A stretch of DNA of 64,000 nucleotides, from NCBI GenBank assembly GCA_963995525.1, contig OZ023212.1:15011597-15075596 (forward strand), written 5' to 3'. The position numbers and the translations under genes were made by a program. The DNA comes from Escarpia spicata (lineage: Eukaryota; Annelida; Polychaeta; Sabellida; Siboglinidae). Positions 23,139 through 35,549 of the stretch are shown here, one piece after another; the first letter of the stretch is position 1; each line of letters begins with the position of its first letter. The notes under the pieces were generated by a model. It worked only from the letters and a program-made list of their open reading frames with translations, ran no database searches and had not been told where the DNA came from.

Positions 23139-23225
23139 TGTCGTTGGGACACAGACATTTCTCGCGGATGTTGTTGAGCAGAGAGATGCACCAGCAGTTG
23201 GCGTTGAACACTTCATCCTCTTTAT
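23139..23225 (-). CDS. Small Cys-rich exon, family unknown
   Basis: Minus strand: acceptor TTTTCTGCTGCAG, 87 open bases, donor GTAAGTAA. Both boundaries phase 1. Encodes KEDEVFNANCWCISLLNN then IREKCLCPND, so a CxC...CxC pattern. Strong splice sites on both sides and coding-like composition make it a likely real exon. The minus exon at 34394-34524 has a related CxC...CxC layout. Probably extracellular, inferred only from cysteine content. Confidence 0.55.
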
Positions 23226-23229
23226 CTGC

Positions 23230-24805
23230 AGCAGAAAACATCGTAGTCAGTTTTGGGGCAGAATTTATATCAGAAGCTGTAGACCAGGTTTGTAAAGACT
23301 GGTCGGTTTTTAAGTGTAACCTATAATATTAATGGCCGGCCAAATGGGTTTTAACGAACCACATTTCAAATCCAATTGATTATATTATATTCTGATCGGT
23401 ATATGTTTAGTGGTCGTTCCCAATTGTTGACATGTGTATATTCGTATTCGTACGAAGGGGGGGGGGGGTCGGGATTTAAGGTTACTAATCATAAAAAATG
23501 TCGTCACATGTGAAATGCACAATCGTAGTCATTTCAAAGAAATGTTTATAAGCATGATAATGATGATTGTTATGTTTTTGTTATGTATTGATATATGTAG
23601 ATTTAATGTGGCCGCAGCTTGTTTGATGTTGGAATAAAGGAAGATGGATTCATATATAAAAGGTTGGTAAGGGGCATATTTTATTGCCAATCAGTATGCA
23701 CATCAATGCATACCCATAAAATACACTGTACCCGTATATAAGGAATTGTGTACAAGAAAGTGTTGCTGTACACAAATAAACAATCAGTACAATATATACA
23801 CAGTGCATCAAACTGCTAATCTACGACATCAAAGGTGAGGGGCTACATGCCACAGGCACTGCTCATAATGAGGAGTGACCCCCCCCCCCACCGATGTCCT
23901 TGGCATGTGTGTATCGTTGTCATATCACTGTTATATACTTACAAATAACTTTCTTTCTGGACTAGTATCGACATTGTAAATACTAATTCAGAGGGAAGCG
24001 GGAGAATTATAAGCTCTGCATGAATAGATATATGACGACCTCTGTGAACGAGCCTTTACTAGGAACATTTCCGGAAGAATACCGTGTTTGCATTGCAATC
24101 AGACAGGATCGTAATATTGAAGGTGGTGTAATCTGACTCCGCAAACATCCGACCCACTAAACTCTGTATATGCTGGCATTGCGAATTGACGACAGATGTT
24201 CTAGAATGTAGTGGGCAAGATCGAAAATAATAGACAGCAAACACAAAACTACCAGATAAACTTATGGACCACGTATCAAGTAAACACGGTTATTTTAGAG
24301 GTCATTCGGATTACATCTCACGAGTTAGCTCGAACCTCACGTTTTCTTCGTTACCAAACGACTATTACTATTAGCCTCCTATGGAGGTTTTCAGTGTGCT
24401 CTCGGAAGACTAAGCCCAGGCTCTAAGAGAGAAATGTCATCCGTGTGCTCCGCTACGGCTTGGAGTACTGATGGTCTGATACACGGGAGTAGTATATTAA
24501 CGTTTCCCAGCCTGTACAATAACTGAACAAACTGCGCGTGTACTGGTCTGCGATATTTATCAGAGTAAGACAACAAAAACAAAACATCGGAACATTTGCA
24601 TTAGCCTTTAAAAAACATGGCTATGGCTTGAGCACGTCTTACAGTGACCAATGAGATAACAGCGGAAACAACGTTGAGTTCAGTTGTACTCCCGAACCGT
24701 GGACGAGGAAATAATTTATGCAGTCGGCGGAACTGAGGCAACGTGGATTGAACGAAACTGCACAAGCATCACAAGGCATCAATGTGTTTCACTTCGAATA
24801 TCCAA
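23230..24805. other. No gene recognised
   Basis: Contains a G10 run at 23458-23468, a C10 run near 23879-23890, and AT-rich sequence. Open frames are short and unsupported. Confidence 0.45.
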
Positions 24806-24809
24806 TAAA

Positions 24810-26243
24810 CAGTGCCGTAGCTAGCTGGGGGCAGGGGGAGCAGTTGCCTCCCCACCCGAAAAAATACAAAAAATGCCCTTTTCCTTTAAACGTTCACTTT
24901 GTGTTTAGCCTATATTAACGATGCTCTCAAAAAGGTGTCGTGCAAACAAACTGTACCAAAATTCTGCGCAATAAGGTGGTCGGCGAGACTAGAAACCCTG
25001 TCAGCATTCATCGCAAACTACAAAACCGTATTGGATGCGCTGGACGGCACCGAACGACCAGTACCGGTGACGCTTTAAATGGTGCAGCCGCGTACGGCCG
25101 TCTTCTAGAAGATTCACAATTCATCGTGTCCCTAGTAGTGGCCCGGAAGGTGCTCAGTTTTCTTGGGTCCGGACCAAGAACCGCCAAGCCAAACAGTGCT
25201 ATCTGGGCGATGCATACGAGAACATTTCGTTGGCGAGTAAATGCATCCGGGACTGTAGGACCATCCCATCAGGGTGGGGTGAAATATGGCTGGTGGGCAA
25301 CTCTACAGGTATTGAGATTCGTAAACCCAGAAAGGCACAGATTCAGCGCCATCGCGCCAATGCTGAAGACACGGATCATCCAACAGCTGACTACTGTCGC
25401 ATCAGTATATTTTACCCATTTAATGATCACGTCCTTGACGAGTTGGCTGAACGATTTTCGAGTGACCACCGTGGACCCACTGCAACTCAAGACCTCCTGC
25501 CGTCAAACCTATAGAAATTAGACGACACCGGACTAACAGAGCACTACAGTAGGCATCTCAGTTCGGCTGAATACAACGAGCTTCCGGTGAAATTGCAAAT
25601 TAACAAAAGAGGTACAATAATCCTCAAGTGCCACGACCGTCGTCTTCACGTGAATTGATTTCAGCGTGTTGTCAAACATTTGCCGTCAACAGCAAGATCG
25701 TAAACATCTTCCTCACTACACCAGTCAGAAGTGTTGCTTGCGAGCGCTCCTTTCTGCCCTGGGACGCCTCAAGTGGTGGAGTCGGTCAACAACGACAGAA
25801 AGACGACTCAAAGGCCTCGGAATGTTATATGTCCATCGAAAATCAAAACATCTTTTCACCCCGTAAGATTTTTTTTGTAAACCCAATTGGTGAATCACTG
25901 CACGCGATGGCGAGAGGAAGTGATCTTGAAAAACAATTTCTGACGAGTGTAACTATTGAAATGATATTCCGCATACGCTGCATAGCTGTCGATTTTAATA
26001 AATGTATTGTAATTTGATATTAATTATTTATTTTTATGTACTTTTTTAATTCCCACGCAACATGCGACAGAGACTCAAATAATACTTGAGCCGTGGGCGA
26101 AATTCTCCAGAAAACACGCCAGATTGCACCAAGAGGGGGGTACATTTTCAAAATGTTATGGGTGATACCCCCCGCGTGAATTTCTGTGCTTGACTGTAAT
26201 TGTTTTACTGCCCCATAGTTGATCCAGGCTAGGTACGGCCCTG
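24810..26243 (+). mobile_element. hAT transposon remnant with inverted termini
   Basis: Left end CAGTGCCGTAGCTAGC (24810) and right end GCTAGGTACGGCCCTG (ending 26243) are imperfect inverted repeats (2 mismatches in 16), typical of hAT ends. Inside is a decayed transposase: CAIRWSARLETLSAFIANYK near 24965-25025, YPFNDHVLDELAERFSSDH at about 25407-25465, and the C-terminal dimerisation region KIVNIFLTTPVRSVACERSF (about 25696-25755) followed in another frame by RSTTTERRLKGLGMLYVHRK (25786-25845). This is the ZMYM1/P52rIPK-like hAT group. Frame shifts and stops show it is dead; the N-terminal zinc finger part is deleted. Flanks do not show a clean 8-bp duplication. Confidence 0.8.
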
Positions 26244-26249
26244 ATGAAT

Positions 26250-28110
26250 CACCTACTACGCTACCGCGCCCTACATGTTAATGTTTAATGTTTTCCTAAG
26301 TCAGGCCACTTCAAAACTGATTGTACGGCACACCAACGTAGATGTGCTTAATAATGTCGAGTTCACGTCGCCACTTGTGTAAACATTAGTACGGGACAAA
26401 CACATGATAATTTCTGCCGTTCCAACTTTCAAATGAACGCCATTGAGCTGTGCATTAAACGGCAGCCTTATCGCCGTCGAAAAGTGGATAAATGCAATGT
26501 TTACGATAACGCAAAAAAGAATCAATGCTCGCAGGCATTAAGCACTCTGCAAATGCTGCAGCGAGAACGCCAGGGATTAGGCCGTCGATAACAGTCAGAT
26601 TGATGGATGTTGGACCAAGGAGCACTGGACATTAGGTTTAATTGAAACTTGTTTGTGTACTTTGGCTTCGGTGTGAGTTTATTCCTTGGCGTTTGGCACG
26701 TTCAGTGTACACTAGCTATAAAGGATAAGTAAATACGACACTTCATCAATCTGAAAATACGGACAACTCGCAAGCAGAGACGATATGCAAACACATCACC
26801 AATACTCATTTCTATAGGTTGACGACAGCGCACAGCTACGAATATATACCTATACAGACGGTAGATTAGCTTACATCCACCCAAGGAGCAACAACCCGAG
26901 GTCAGCAGTTATCACTATTACAGTATAATTTAAAACACATTCCCACTGTGACGCTCTGTGGGCGAGAGCGGTTCACCCACCACTCAATACTCTCAGATAG
27001 GAGAAAGACCCATTAGAAAAGCATAGCAAATCAAACAATGCGCAGGTAAATGCTCTAAAAATAGCACTTTATACTATGAAATGCATCGCCCATTGGTAGA
27101 TTGGAGGCTATTGGTTCGAGGACGTGAACGAGCACAAAAAGAGGCGAATGAACACCGGCGCCTCGGATAAGATGCACAAAGTTAGCGTTTTGATATGTAA
27201 AGGATCGGAAAACAGCGATATCATGGGTCGGTGCAAAAGGTTACGTTATGAGAACTCCCCTTGTAGAAATGTGAAAATGTTAGTTCATATTATATCCACT
27301 TCTAAATGGCTGTGGCTAATTTTATAATGGTCATAGATCTGCTGTTAATCCGCCAAGATCCTCCCCGACAACTCACGTCATCAATGACGTCTGAACTCTA
27401 CCCGAGTTACTCCACGGTAAACATCGTAAATGATATTGCCTCAGACTCGACGATTTAAGTAATCCCGCCCGCTGTGACGTTTAATTAAACCAGTATTAGC
27501 CACGGTAGGCTGGGTCGCGTTGTGTTAGGTAACAGGAGATTACGTGTGCAAATAGAGCACGGTGGGCACAATTCAGACATGGTCTAAACTCGCTCGGAGC
27601 TATGTTTGAACAGTCTGTAATTAACTGCCTTTGTTTGGTTCCAAATAAAGCACAAGGGCAGTCTTTAACCGTAATTGATTAACTAACGGACCCATTAGCG
27701 AAAACTAAACCTGTGAGGCACCGGCAGTTAACGTGTCTCTTAAATAGCTGGTTATTCCTTCGCAGAATCAGAACATTTGTTTTTGTTTATAAAATAAATG
27801 AGGTTATTTTTGGCTGTTCAATTATCGGAGAGTCTAAACATAAAATGTAAATGTACCATTGTCTCCATTGTGAAACAGCCAGGAGTCACGCCATTTCTAG
27901 ATGTTGCAGAACATACTGTCTCGTATTTATAAATGCCAATAGGTTGTGACTACGGTATTGAGCTACAACAAGACAGTTCATATTGTAGGGCTTAAAATAT
28001 CATATGTGTAAATGCAAGTAGAAATGGACATTAATTTGTAATTATCCCACGGTCGTTATTTCGTCAATGGTTCCTTAAACTCTCTGTCATAATTTCAGTA
28101 AATTGTTTTG
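26250..28110. other. No gene recognised
   Basis: About 1.9 kb. A pair of CRE-like ACGTCA sites lies near 27375-27392. Frames are short and without splice support. Confidence 0.4.
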
Positions 28111-28112
28111 AG

Positions 28113-28356
28113 GTGACATTGTCTTTTATAGTACTTCTTCTCCTAACAACGTCAAAACAAGGAGGCAATAATTATTTTCCGGCACGTAATTCTACCCAGT
28201 CGCCTGACGCTACGTCGTTTTACAAGCGGCCGTTTATATACCAATGCATCAACCGACATTTCGCAGACATGTACTACATTTGTAATGCAAAGGAGACGAT
28301 TTGCAAATGCAAAGCCGAACGAGTGTGTATAAGTGGTTGCGTGCCTGCGGCGGGTG
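28113..28356 (+). CDS. Possible first exon of a secreted 6-Cys peptide
   Basis: ATG at 28113 opens with MTLSFIVLLLLTTSKQG, which resembles a signal peptide (no charged n-region, hydrophobic core, polar c-region). About 28 residues later the spacing C-x11-C-x6-C-x-C-x5-C-x3-C appears (for example ICKCKAERVCISGC). A GTATGT donor at 28357 would end the exon in phase 1; without splicing the frame runs to 28460. No homolog recognised and no second exon found, so a chance open frame is quite possible. Confidence 0.25.
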
Positions 28357-28829
28357 GTATGTATTATATCGTTCATGCGAGGACACGGCGGCGTTGTTCA
28401 ACTCATACGGCGACGTGGCAACAGAGAAGGACGCTTCCTCAAGGCCGGGACTTGCAATAAACCCGTCCTACAGGTGGCGCTTGTTACACACAAACGCAGA
28501 AGGCGGTTTCCCGAAGTATTTCAGTTTTTCATGACGTAAATTTTATAAGATTTTCGAAAACGTCCCCCTCTATCAGATTGTCAGTCGTCGGAACAATATA
28601 ACGCGAGTTACATGAACCGTCCACAATTGATCGGTAATAAAGAAAATACGAGTAATGTTGTGAACAATATATTTGTCTCCCTCTATGACATATAGTATAT
28701 AAGATACGAACCCTAAAACTGAGAAGGATCCTTAATACACGGCGAATTTCATCAATATAAACGCATTACTTCTCTGAACGTTTGGTGTCCAATGAAGGAA
28801 GAAAACCCGTATAACATACCCCGCACACA

Positions 28830-29515
<686 letters not shown>

Positions 29516-29519
29516 CTCG

Positions 29520-30545
29520 CGCGTTTAGTTTAATATCGAGCTTCAATGTATGATAGATTGTGTGAAACTGAAAAGTAAATAAGCCAGACTAACCAACGAA
29601 CACGTCCGCAGACATATGAACCTTACTTCGAACAAACACAGAACAAAAACAATCTGATCAATCTTTCCTATTTCAATGAGATCAACGTATAATGCGAAAT
29701 GAACAGGTCTACAGAGCACACAATGAGGAAAGCGATTAATTTACAAAAATATTCGATAGGGAAATCGAAAGCATTAAAACCGAACCGATTGGCTGGGAAA
29801 ATATAAAATACAATATTCCACTTCTGACGCAAAGTGACGCAGAACAGCTTTGAGAAACAATCGATGACGTCATCAATGGATATACAAAATGTATTTTCTT
29901 CTATAAGCATCAGTCTTTGGTACTGTTCAAAGCGGTTTACACTTAATTCCCTGGACTTGCTTGCAGATATGTTCATTCGAACACTATCTCTACTTCGTTG
30001 AGATAGTGAAAAAATAAGCTACGTTGCAATAACTACGCGAATATTATTCATACACATGTATTCATTAGGGCAGTAGCTAAGTTCTCATTTATACGGCTGC
30101 TTGAACCGACACAACGTGGAGTAAATTAAACTGCGCTAGCTTTGAGTCAGCAGCATGAGGATTCGCCCGGATTACCTCCAATGAAAGCCGGGTGTTCTCA
30201 ACGCAGCGGTCTCGTGTTCCACGCGATGCACAAGGAAAAAGTCGTACCGGATGGAATTCATAAGGAATCCACACAACGCTCACGGAATCGATGATATTGG
30301 ACACTCCGTATTTCTCAGATAAGCTTGACCATTTATATAAGATTGTGAGTTTTGTTCTCGGCTAAATTATCGGCTCCTCCGGATGACTGTGAACAATGAG
30401 AAGCCAACCAAGAACGACAAGATAAACAACGTTTTCTTAACTAGCCAGTTTCGGTCAACACTTACACTCGTAAGTTTGGTCGAGGATCACTGAGACCGCC
30501 CTGCTATGAACTAGTTTAAAGTGATCCCGTTGTACGTTGATGTTC
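29520..30545. other. No gene recognised
   Basis: One CRE-type TGACGTCA near 29861-29870. Minus frames at 29668-29976 and 30089-30304 lack domain or splice support. Confidence 0.4.
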
Positions 30546-30549
30546 ACGT

Positions 30550-30900
30550 TAAGCCGATCTTGTCTCTTCCCGTATATTAATATAATGTTTGTAATGCGAG
30601 AATATATATGTTGGCGGTACATTGCCCGCCAAATTATGTTTTACAATTTTTATATTCGGCCCTCGAAACGTTAACATTTTCAACAGAACATTAAAATAGA
30701 AAATATCAGCTATTAGCAACATTGGGGAGACACGCGGCACTAACCGCAATATCCTCGTTTTGCTCTTTGATGTGGCTATTTGCCCCAATCCAGAACGGAA
30801 GTGGCTTATAGAACAACCGATACAACGAACGTCCTGCTAATAATTACCAGCCGCCATGCTAGAGAGGATGATCCCGGACAAAGAAGCTGACAATGTCGCT
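30550..30900 (+). repeat. Diverged dispersed repeat, copy 2
   Basis: Same order of conserved blocks as 1600-1975, e.g. tataatgtttgtaat, gcccgccaaatt, cactaaccgcaa and ccatgctagagaggatgatc. Confidence 0.5.
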
Positions 30901-31670
30901 TTCATGTCGGTCCCGTCTAGTTGATCAGCAACGTATTGCAGAAAGTTTCGTTTAACGATAATGTTCTAAACAAATCTGACTAGACGAACTACAGTAGATT
31001 TGAGTAACAACAACACCACCTATAAAGACAAGCAGACCCATGGAAGCCACTATAACTAGAACGCAGTCGTCACAAACGCAATCATACTCCTAAATTATTG
31101 TAATTCTCACTTAATCACTTGCCCAACGCGGAAGCGATATCGCCGTTACGCTTACCCCCGAACCTAACGACGACGTGCATGTTGGTATCACAGTTAGTGT
31201 CCTCGCTTTCCAGGCCTGCTCCTATTCCCGGGTGAAAGAACGGGTCCACGCACGTCCTTCCGAACAACTCGTGAGTTTCACTCCAAGCACTCAATTCTCA
31301 TGCAATTTATGAGTGCACCGACGTAAGCCTCAATATCCACACCGTGCACGCAATAGACTCCACGCCTACGCGAATACCAACAACTGCACGTTTGTTCCGA
31401 TACAGTCTGCAGCGAGCGCGACAGTGTTGGCGTCCACGTAACGGCTGGTGGGCTGCGCCACGGTTAGGGCAGCGAGTGGCAGTGTGAGAGGTTATTGAAG
31501 TCGAATATTGGCGTGGCTTCGATGACAGACGACGTTGCGGCAGTCGTGAGAGCCGTGAGGCGGCCCGGACGTGCTGTTCCCTGGCGGCTGTGACGACGAC
31601 ACAGCGCCCGGCCTACAAAGACACGCCCACTAAATCACGCTGTCCTCGGCTCACGCCGTTTTTGCCTGTT
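30900..31670. other. GC- and CpG-rich stretch; weak exon candidate
   Basis: CpG-rich relative to neighbours, especially 31180-31650, so it may be a CpG island or promoter. On the minus strand 31156 to about 31300 is open, encodes GRTCVDPFFHPGIGAGLESE and ESEDTNCDTNMHVVV, and ends at a good GTAAGC donor in phase 1, but the upstream acceptor has almost no pyrimidine tract. Confidence 0.3.
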
Positions 31671-31965
31671 ACATTAATTCTAACACAGATCGATTTATAC
31701 TAAAACAAATGGCCAATGAATGTTGTCATGTTTTATGGAATACTACGTTTTGTTATGAGTTACGACTATAGAAAAGAATGTATCATAGGTCCATTCGACT
31801 ATAGAAAACAACACACTACACGGACTATGTTCAGACACGATACTAAGAAAATACACCAATCTCGCATAAGAACGAACCGCGAAAGCGTTGCAGGTGAAGA
31901 GACAGACTTTCCATTCCTAATGACCAATCAACTCTTGTGATCACGCCTCGTTAATTCTCTGGCCG

Positions 31966-33180
31966 ACTAATGATGATGATTATTATGATGATGATTATGA
32001 TGATGATTGTGGTGGTGTTGGTGGTGGTGATGATGGTGGTGGTGTTCGTGGTGGTGATGATGGTGGTGGTGATGGTGGTGGCGGTGGTGGTGGTGGTGGT
32101 GGTGGTGGTGGTGTTGATGATGGTGGTGGTGATGATGTTGTTGTTGTTGGTGGTGGTGGTGGTGATGTTGTTGTTGGTGGTGGTGATGGTGACGATGGTG
32201 GTGATGGTGGTGCTGGTGGTGATGGTGGTGATGGTGGTGATGGTGGTGATGGTGGTGATGGTGGTGATGGTGGTGATGGTGGTGATGGTGGTGGTTGTGG
32301 TGGTGTTGATGATGGTGGTGGTGATGATGTTGTTGTTGGTGGTGGTGGTGGTGATGGTGACGATGGTTGTGATGGTTGTGATGGTTGTGATGGTGGTGCT
32401 GGTGGTGCTGGTGGTGATGGTGGTGATGGTGGTGATGGTGGTGGTGGTGGTGGTGGTGATGTTGATGGTGGTGGTGGTGATGGTGGTGGTGGTGATAGTG
32501 ATGACGTTGATGGTGGTGGTGGTGGTGGTAGTGATGGTGGTGATGAGGGCGTTTATAGTGGTGATGGTTGTGGTGTTAATGATGGTGGTGGTGATGATGT
32601 TGTTGTTGTTGGTGGTGGTGGCGGTGGTGACGGTGGTGACGGTGGTGGTGGTGGTGGTGTTGATGATGGTGGTGGTGATGATGTTGTTGTTGTTGGTGGT
32701 GGTGATGATGTTGTTGTTGTTGGTGATGGTGGTGATGATGATGGTGGTGGTGACGTTGATAGTGGTGGTGGTGGAGGTAATGATGGTGGTGGTGATGGTG
32801 GTGGTGGTGGTGGTGACGTTGATAGTGGTGGTGGTGGAGGTAATGATGGTGGTGGTGATGGTGGTGGTGAGGGCGTTTATAGTGGTGGTGGTGATGGTTG
32901 TGGTGGTGGTGATGGTGTTGGTGGTGGTGACGTTGATAGTGGTGGTGGTGGTGTTGATTGTGGTGGTGGTGGTGTTGTTGTTGTTGTTGGTGGTGGTGAT
33001 GGTGGTGATGATGGTGTTGATGATGGTGGTGGTGGTGGTAGTGTTGCTGTTGTTGTTGGTGGTGATGGTGATGATGGTGGTGGTGTTGGTGTTGGTGGTG
33101 GTGGTGACGATGACGTCAAATATGCTACTGCTGCTGCTGCTAATGATAATGATGATGATGAGAAGGATGATTATCATGAT
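31966..33180. repeat. GGT/GAT trinucleotide array
   Basis: About 1.2 kb of GGTGGT, GGTGAT and GTT units with some larger sub-repeats (e.g. gatgatggtggtggtgatga recurring). Strongly G/T on the plus strand. The 446-codon Thr-rich and 414-codon Val/Met-rich frames are artefacts of the 3-base period. Confidence 0.97.
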
Positions 33181-33199
33181 GATAATGAAAACGACACCG

Positions 33200-33730
33200 A
33201 CTACAACAATATAAATACCATGGTTCAAAACCATAAATATGTTTTTTGAAATTAAGTTGGAAGACATAATATGTCCATTCTTTCTGTACAAATGTTTTAT
33301 AATAAAAATCTGATAATATCTAGACTTTATTTCAAAATGGAACTATTTATTATGAAAAATGTAAGTTGTATTTAAACAGTTGAGTTTATAATGAACTTGA
33401 TCATCCTAGCGATCTAGATGCTGCCGGTTTGAATAACAATAGAGCACAAATAATATTGCTGATTGTAATCAAACAAATTCAAAACGTTCCCTCACGTGTG
33501 GTTCCTCGGAAACTGGCGTACTCCGCTTACATTGTGCGGTGATTCATAGACAATAGGTTACATTCGTGACGCATGTTCGTGGTCGTTCATTAATGATCCC
33601 TTTCAACAAAGGTAAACTAGAATATTTGTCAGTCAATGTGGCTTTTCGAATTATAACCGGTTCCTTGAAAGACAGTTTACGTTCATTCGCCAATAGTCGA
33701 TGAAGTTTATTATTCAAGTCACGTTCGTCG
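33200..33730. other. No gene recognised
   Basis: AT-rich; no coding or repeat signal that I can support. Confidence 0.4.
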
Positions 33731-33734
33731 TCAA

Positions 33735-33960
33735 TAACTCATCAATTCCCTCTGTCTTTGGGCTCTCCTTGGCGCTGTGTCCCATGTCAACCGAGCAGCC
33801 TTCAGTTCTTGGTTCACTGTCCTCCGCACTTGGTCTCCTATTCTGTGCCTACCCACTTGGTCTCCTATTCTGGCATCCAGACATGTTCCAGCCACTTCCA
33901 CCTTCAGACGGAGCTTTGGTTCCTGCTGGGATCTGGAGTTGGAGATTGTCCCACGGCTGT
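33735..33960 (-). mobile_element. LINE C-terminal remnant
   Basis: The minus strand reads TVNQELKAARLTWDTAPRRA then QRQRELMSY before a stop, which matches the common C-terminal pattern of one LINE group (R-T-V-x-x-E-L-K-x-x-x-L-T-W-x-x-x-Q-R-x-A-Q-x-R). About 16 bases (TTGGTCTCCTATTCTG) are tandemly repeated inside at 33832-33875. Only the tail of the element is visible. Confidence 0.4.
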
Positions 33961-34393
33961 AGTGGCAGCCACTTAAATATGACAGTTTTCGCAGATTTGT
34001 TTATGAAGCTTTGATATATGTTTTCTTGGTTTTCTTGTCGTGTTCCGATGGCGATGTTTTATTACAGTCATGAAATCGAGAGGCTTATCCCCCTCAAAAG
34101 CACGTGGGACCTGGATAAAGAGGTATTGTAGGCTTACGTCTTGCGTTGCAGGTTATTAACAAATGGAATAATAATAATGCTAACTATATCACCATAATCA
34201 ACAATTAATCAATTTTAATAACAATGTGGCATATAATAATTAGACGCCGAAAACCAATGGCCGTGGTGAATCAAAATTATTTTCAGAATCGCCAGTCTGC
34301 AGTACATTGTTATCGATTAACAAATATTAATAACTTAGTTAACCGGACCATGCTACATTTTCACCCTGACAGATATATACACGAGTGACCGAC

Positions 34394-34524
34394 CTAAGGC
34401 TTTTCGCAGACACATCTTTCGTCTCCCTCGAGTAGCAGGTTGTCCCGAAGGTACTGCCAGCGCATTCGTTCCGTCACGCTCGCGAAATGCTTTCCGACCG
34501 GTGGGTCTTCGCAATAACACGTAT
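34394..34524 (-). CDS. Cys-rich terminal exon, family unknown
   Basis: Minus strand: acceptor TTCTGGTGCTGTAG, then 131 open bases ending in TAG. Phase 1 entry. Encodes TCYCEDPPVGKHFASVTERM, RWQYLRDNLLLEGDERCVCEKP in two pieces: CxC...CxC like the exon at 23139-23225. The stop lies exactly where the other exon has its donor, so it may be an alternative last exon or a separate gene. Function unknown. Confidence 0.4.
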
Positions 34525-34529
34525 CTACA

Positions 34530-35035
34530 GCACCAGAAGTGACGAACATGATTGTTATTTTCACTACGGTGTCTTTAACAGAATCATGGGAGTGGGGAGG
34601 GAGGGAATTGGGGGTCGAACTTGCTTAATCATTGGAACTTTCTTTACTAAAATGTAGAGGTGCAAAAGGTTGTAGAATGTTTTGAAAAAATTTAAGATTA
34701 AACAACCAAAACCCGAAATAGGCTCTGTTCCGCGCATGCTGGGTTTCTGACACAAGCACATATTGAAATTAGCTGGATATGCAAAATGTTATTGAGAGGT
34801 TCCATTGGACCACGATGAAGTGTCTTTGGAAACAGCTTGCGATTTGAACGTACAAGCCGGGAGGAAGGATTCTGAATGTGAATTCGTGTAAGGTAGCATC
34901 TTCTCAAATCGTCTTTAAAGATGTTTTCACCGTTCACTTGTGTAATGTCTCAAAACAGCACATTGCGTAGGCTTACTCAAATGCATGGAAAGTAAAATAG
35001 ACTAGAGGGAAATGGTAATAGCAGACATCGGTAAC
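34530..35035. other. No gene recognised
   Basis: Two overlapping minus-strand frames at 34564-34937 show no family signature. Confidence 0.4.
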
Positions 35036-35039
35036 GGGC

Positions 35040-35190
35040 GGCTGGAGGGCTGAGCCCCCCGCCCAATATTTTTGTTGGGTGCATGGATATAGGTTTAGCC
35101 CCCAGTATTTCGCCAGAGGTGCAGTTGGACGTTTTGGTGGGCCTCAATGCGGGTGCAATTGATGGGTTTTACCACGTTGCGACGCCTATG
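35040..35190 (+). repeat. Dispersed repeat (TTTGG/GTGCA family), copy 3
   Basis: Shares cccagtatttcgcc, gtgcaattg-atgggttt and accacgttgcgacgcc with 22850-23085. Confidence 0.55.
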
Positions 35191-35549
35191 GCTAGGTCTA
35201 ATTGAAATTTCGGTGGTCATGAACTTATAATTATTTATGCTACAGAAAAGTGTCTTGCAAACGTGTGGTTCTTGTAATATCGCGAGGGCATGGCATAGCA
35301 TACAGACAAACATAGTGCCTTTCGTTTCCCTTTAAGAAAAAGTAACGTTGGTTCCGTATCGTAATTAAACTATATTACGTGCGGCCTGATGACTTTTCAT
35401 GAGGCATTGCATCAATCGTCCGCTTCATTGCATATATGTTTTAGATACTGGAGGGGAACGTTTGGCTGTTGACGGGGGAAGTTTATCTCATTTTATTATA
35501 TTAACGTGGAAATAAAACCACCACCTATATCCAGGCACCTTCCATCATC

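Noticed and set aside
31951..33291. 446-codon Thr-rich and 414-codon Val/Met-rich frames
   Set aside because: Translations of the GGT/GAT trinucleotide array; opposite-strand shadows of each other.
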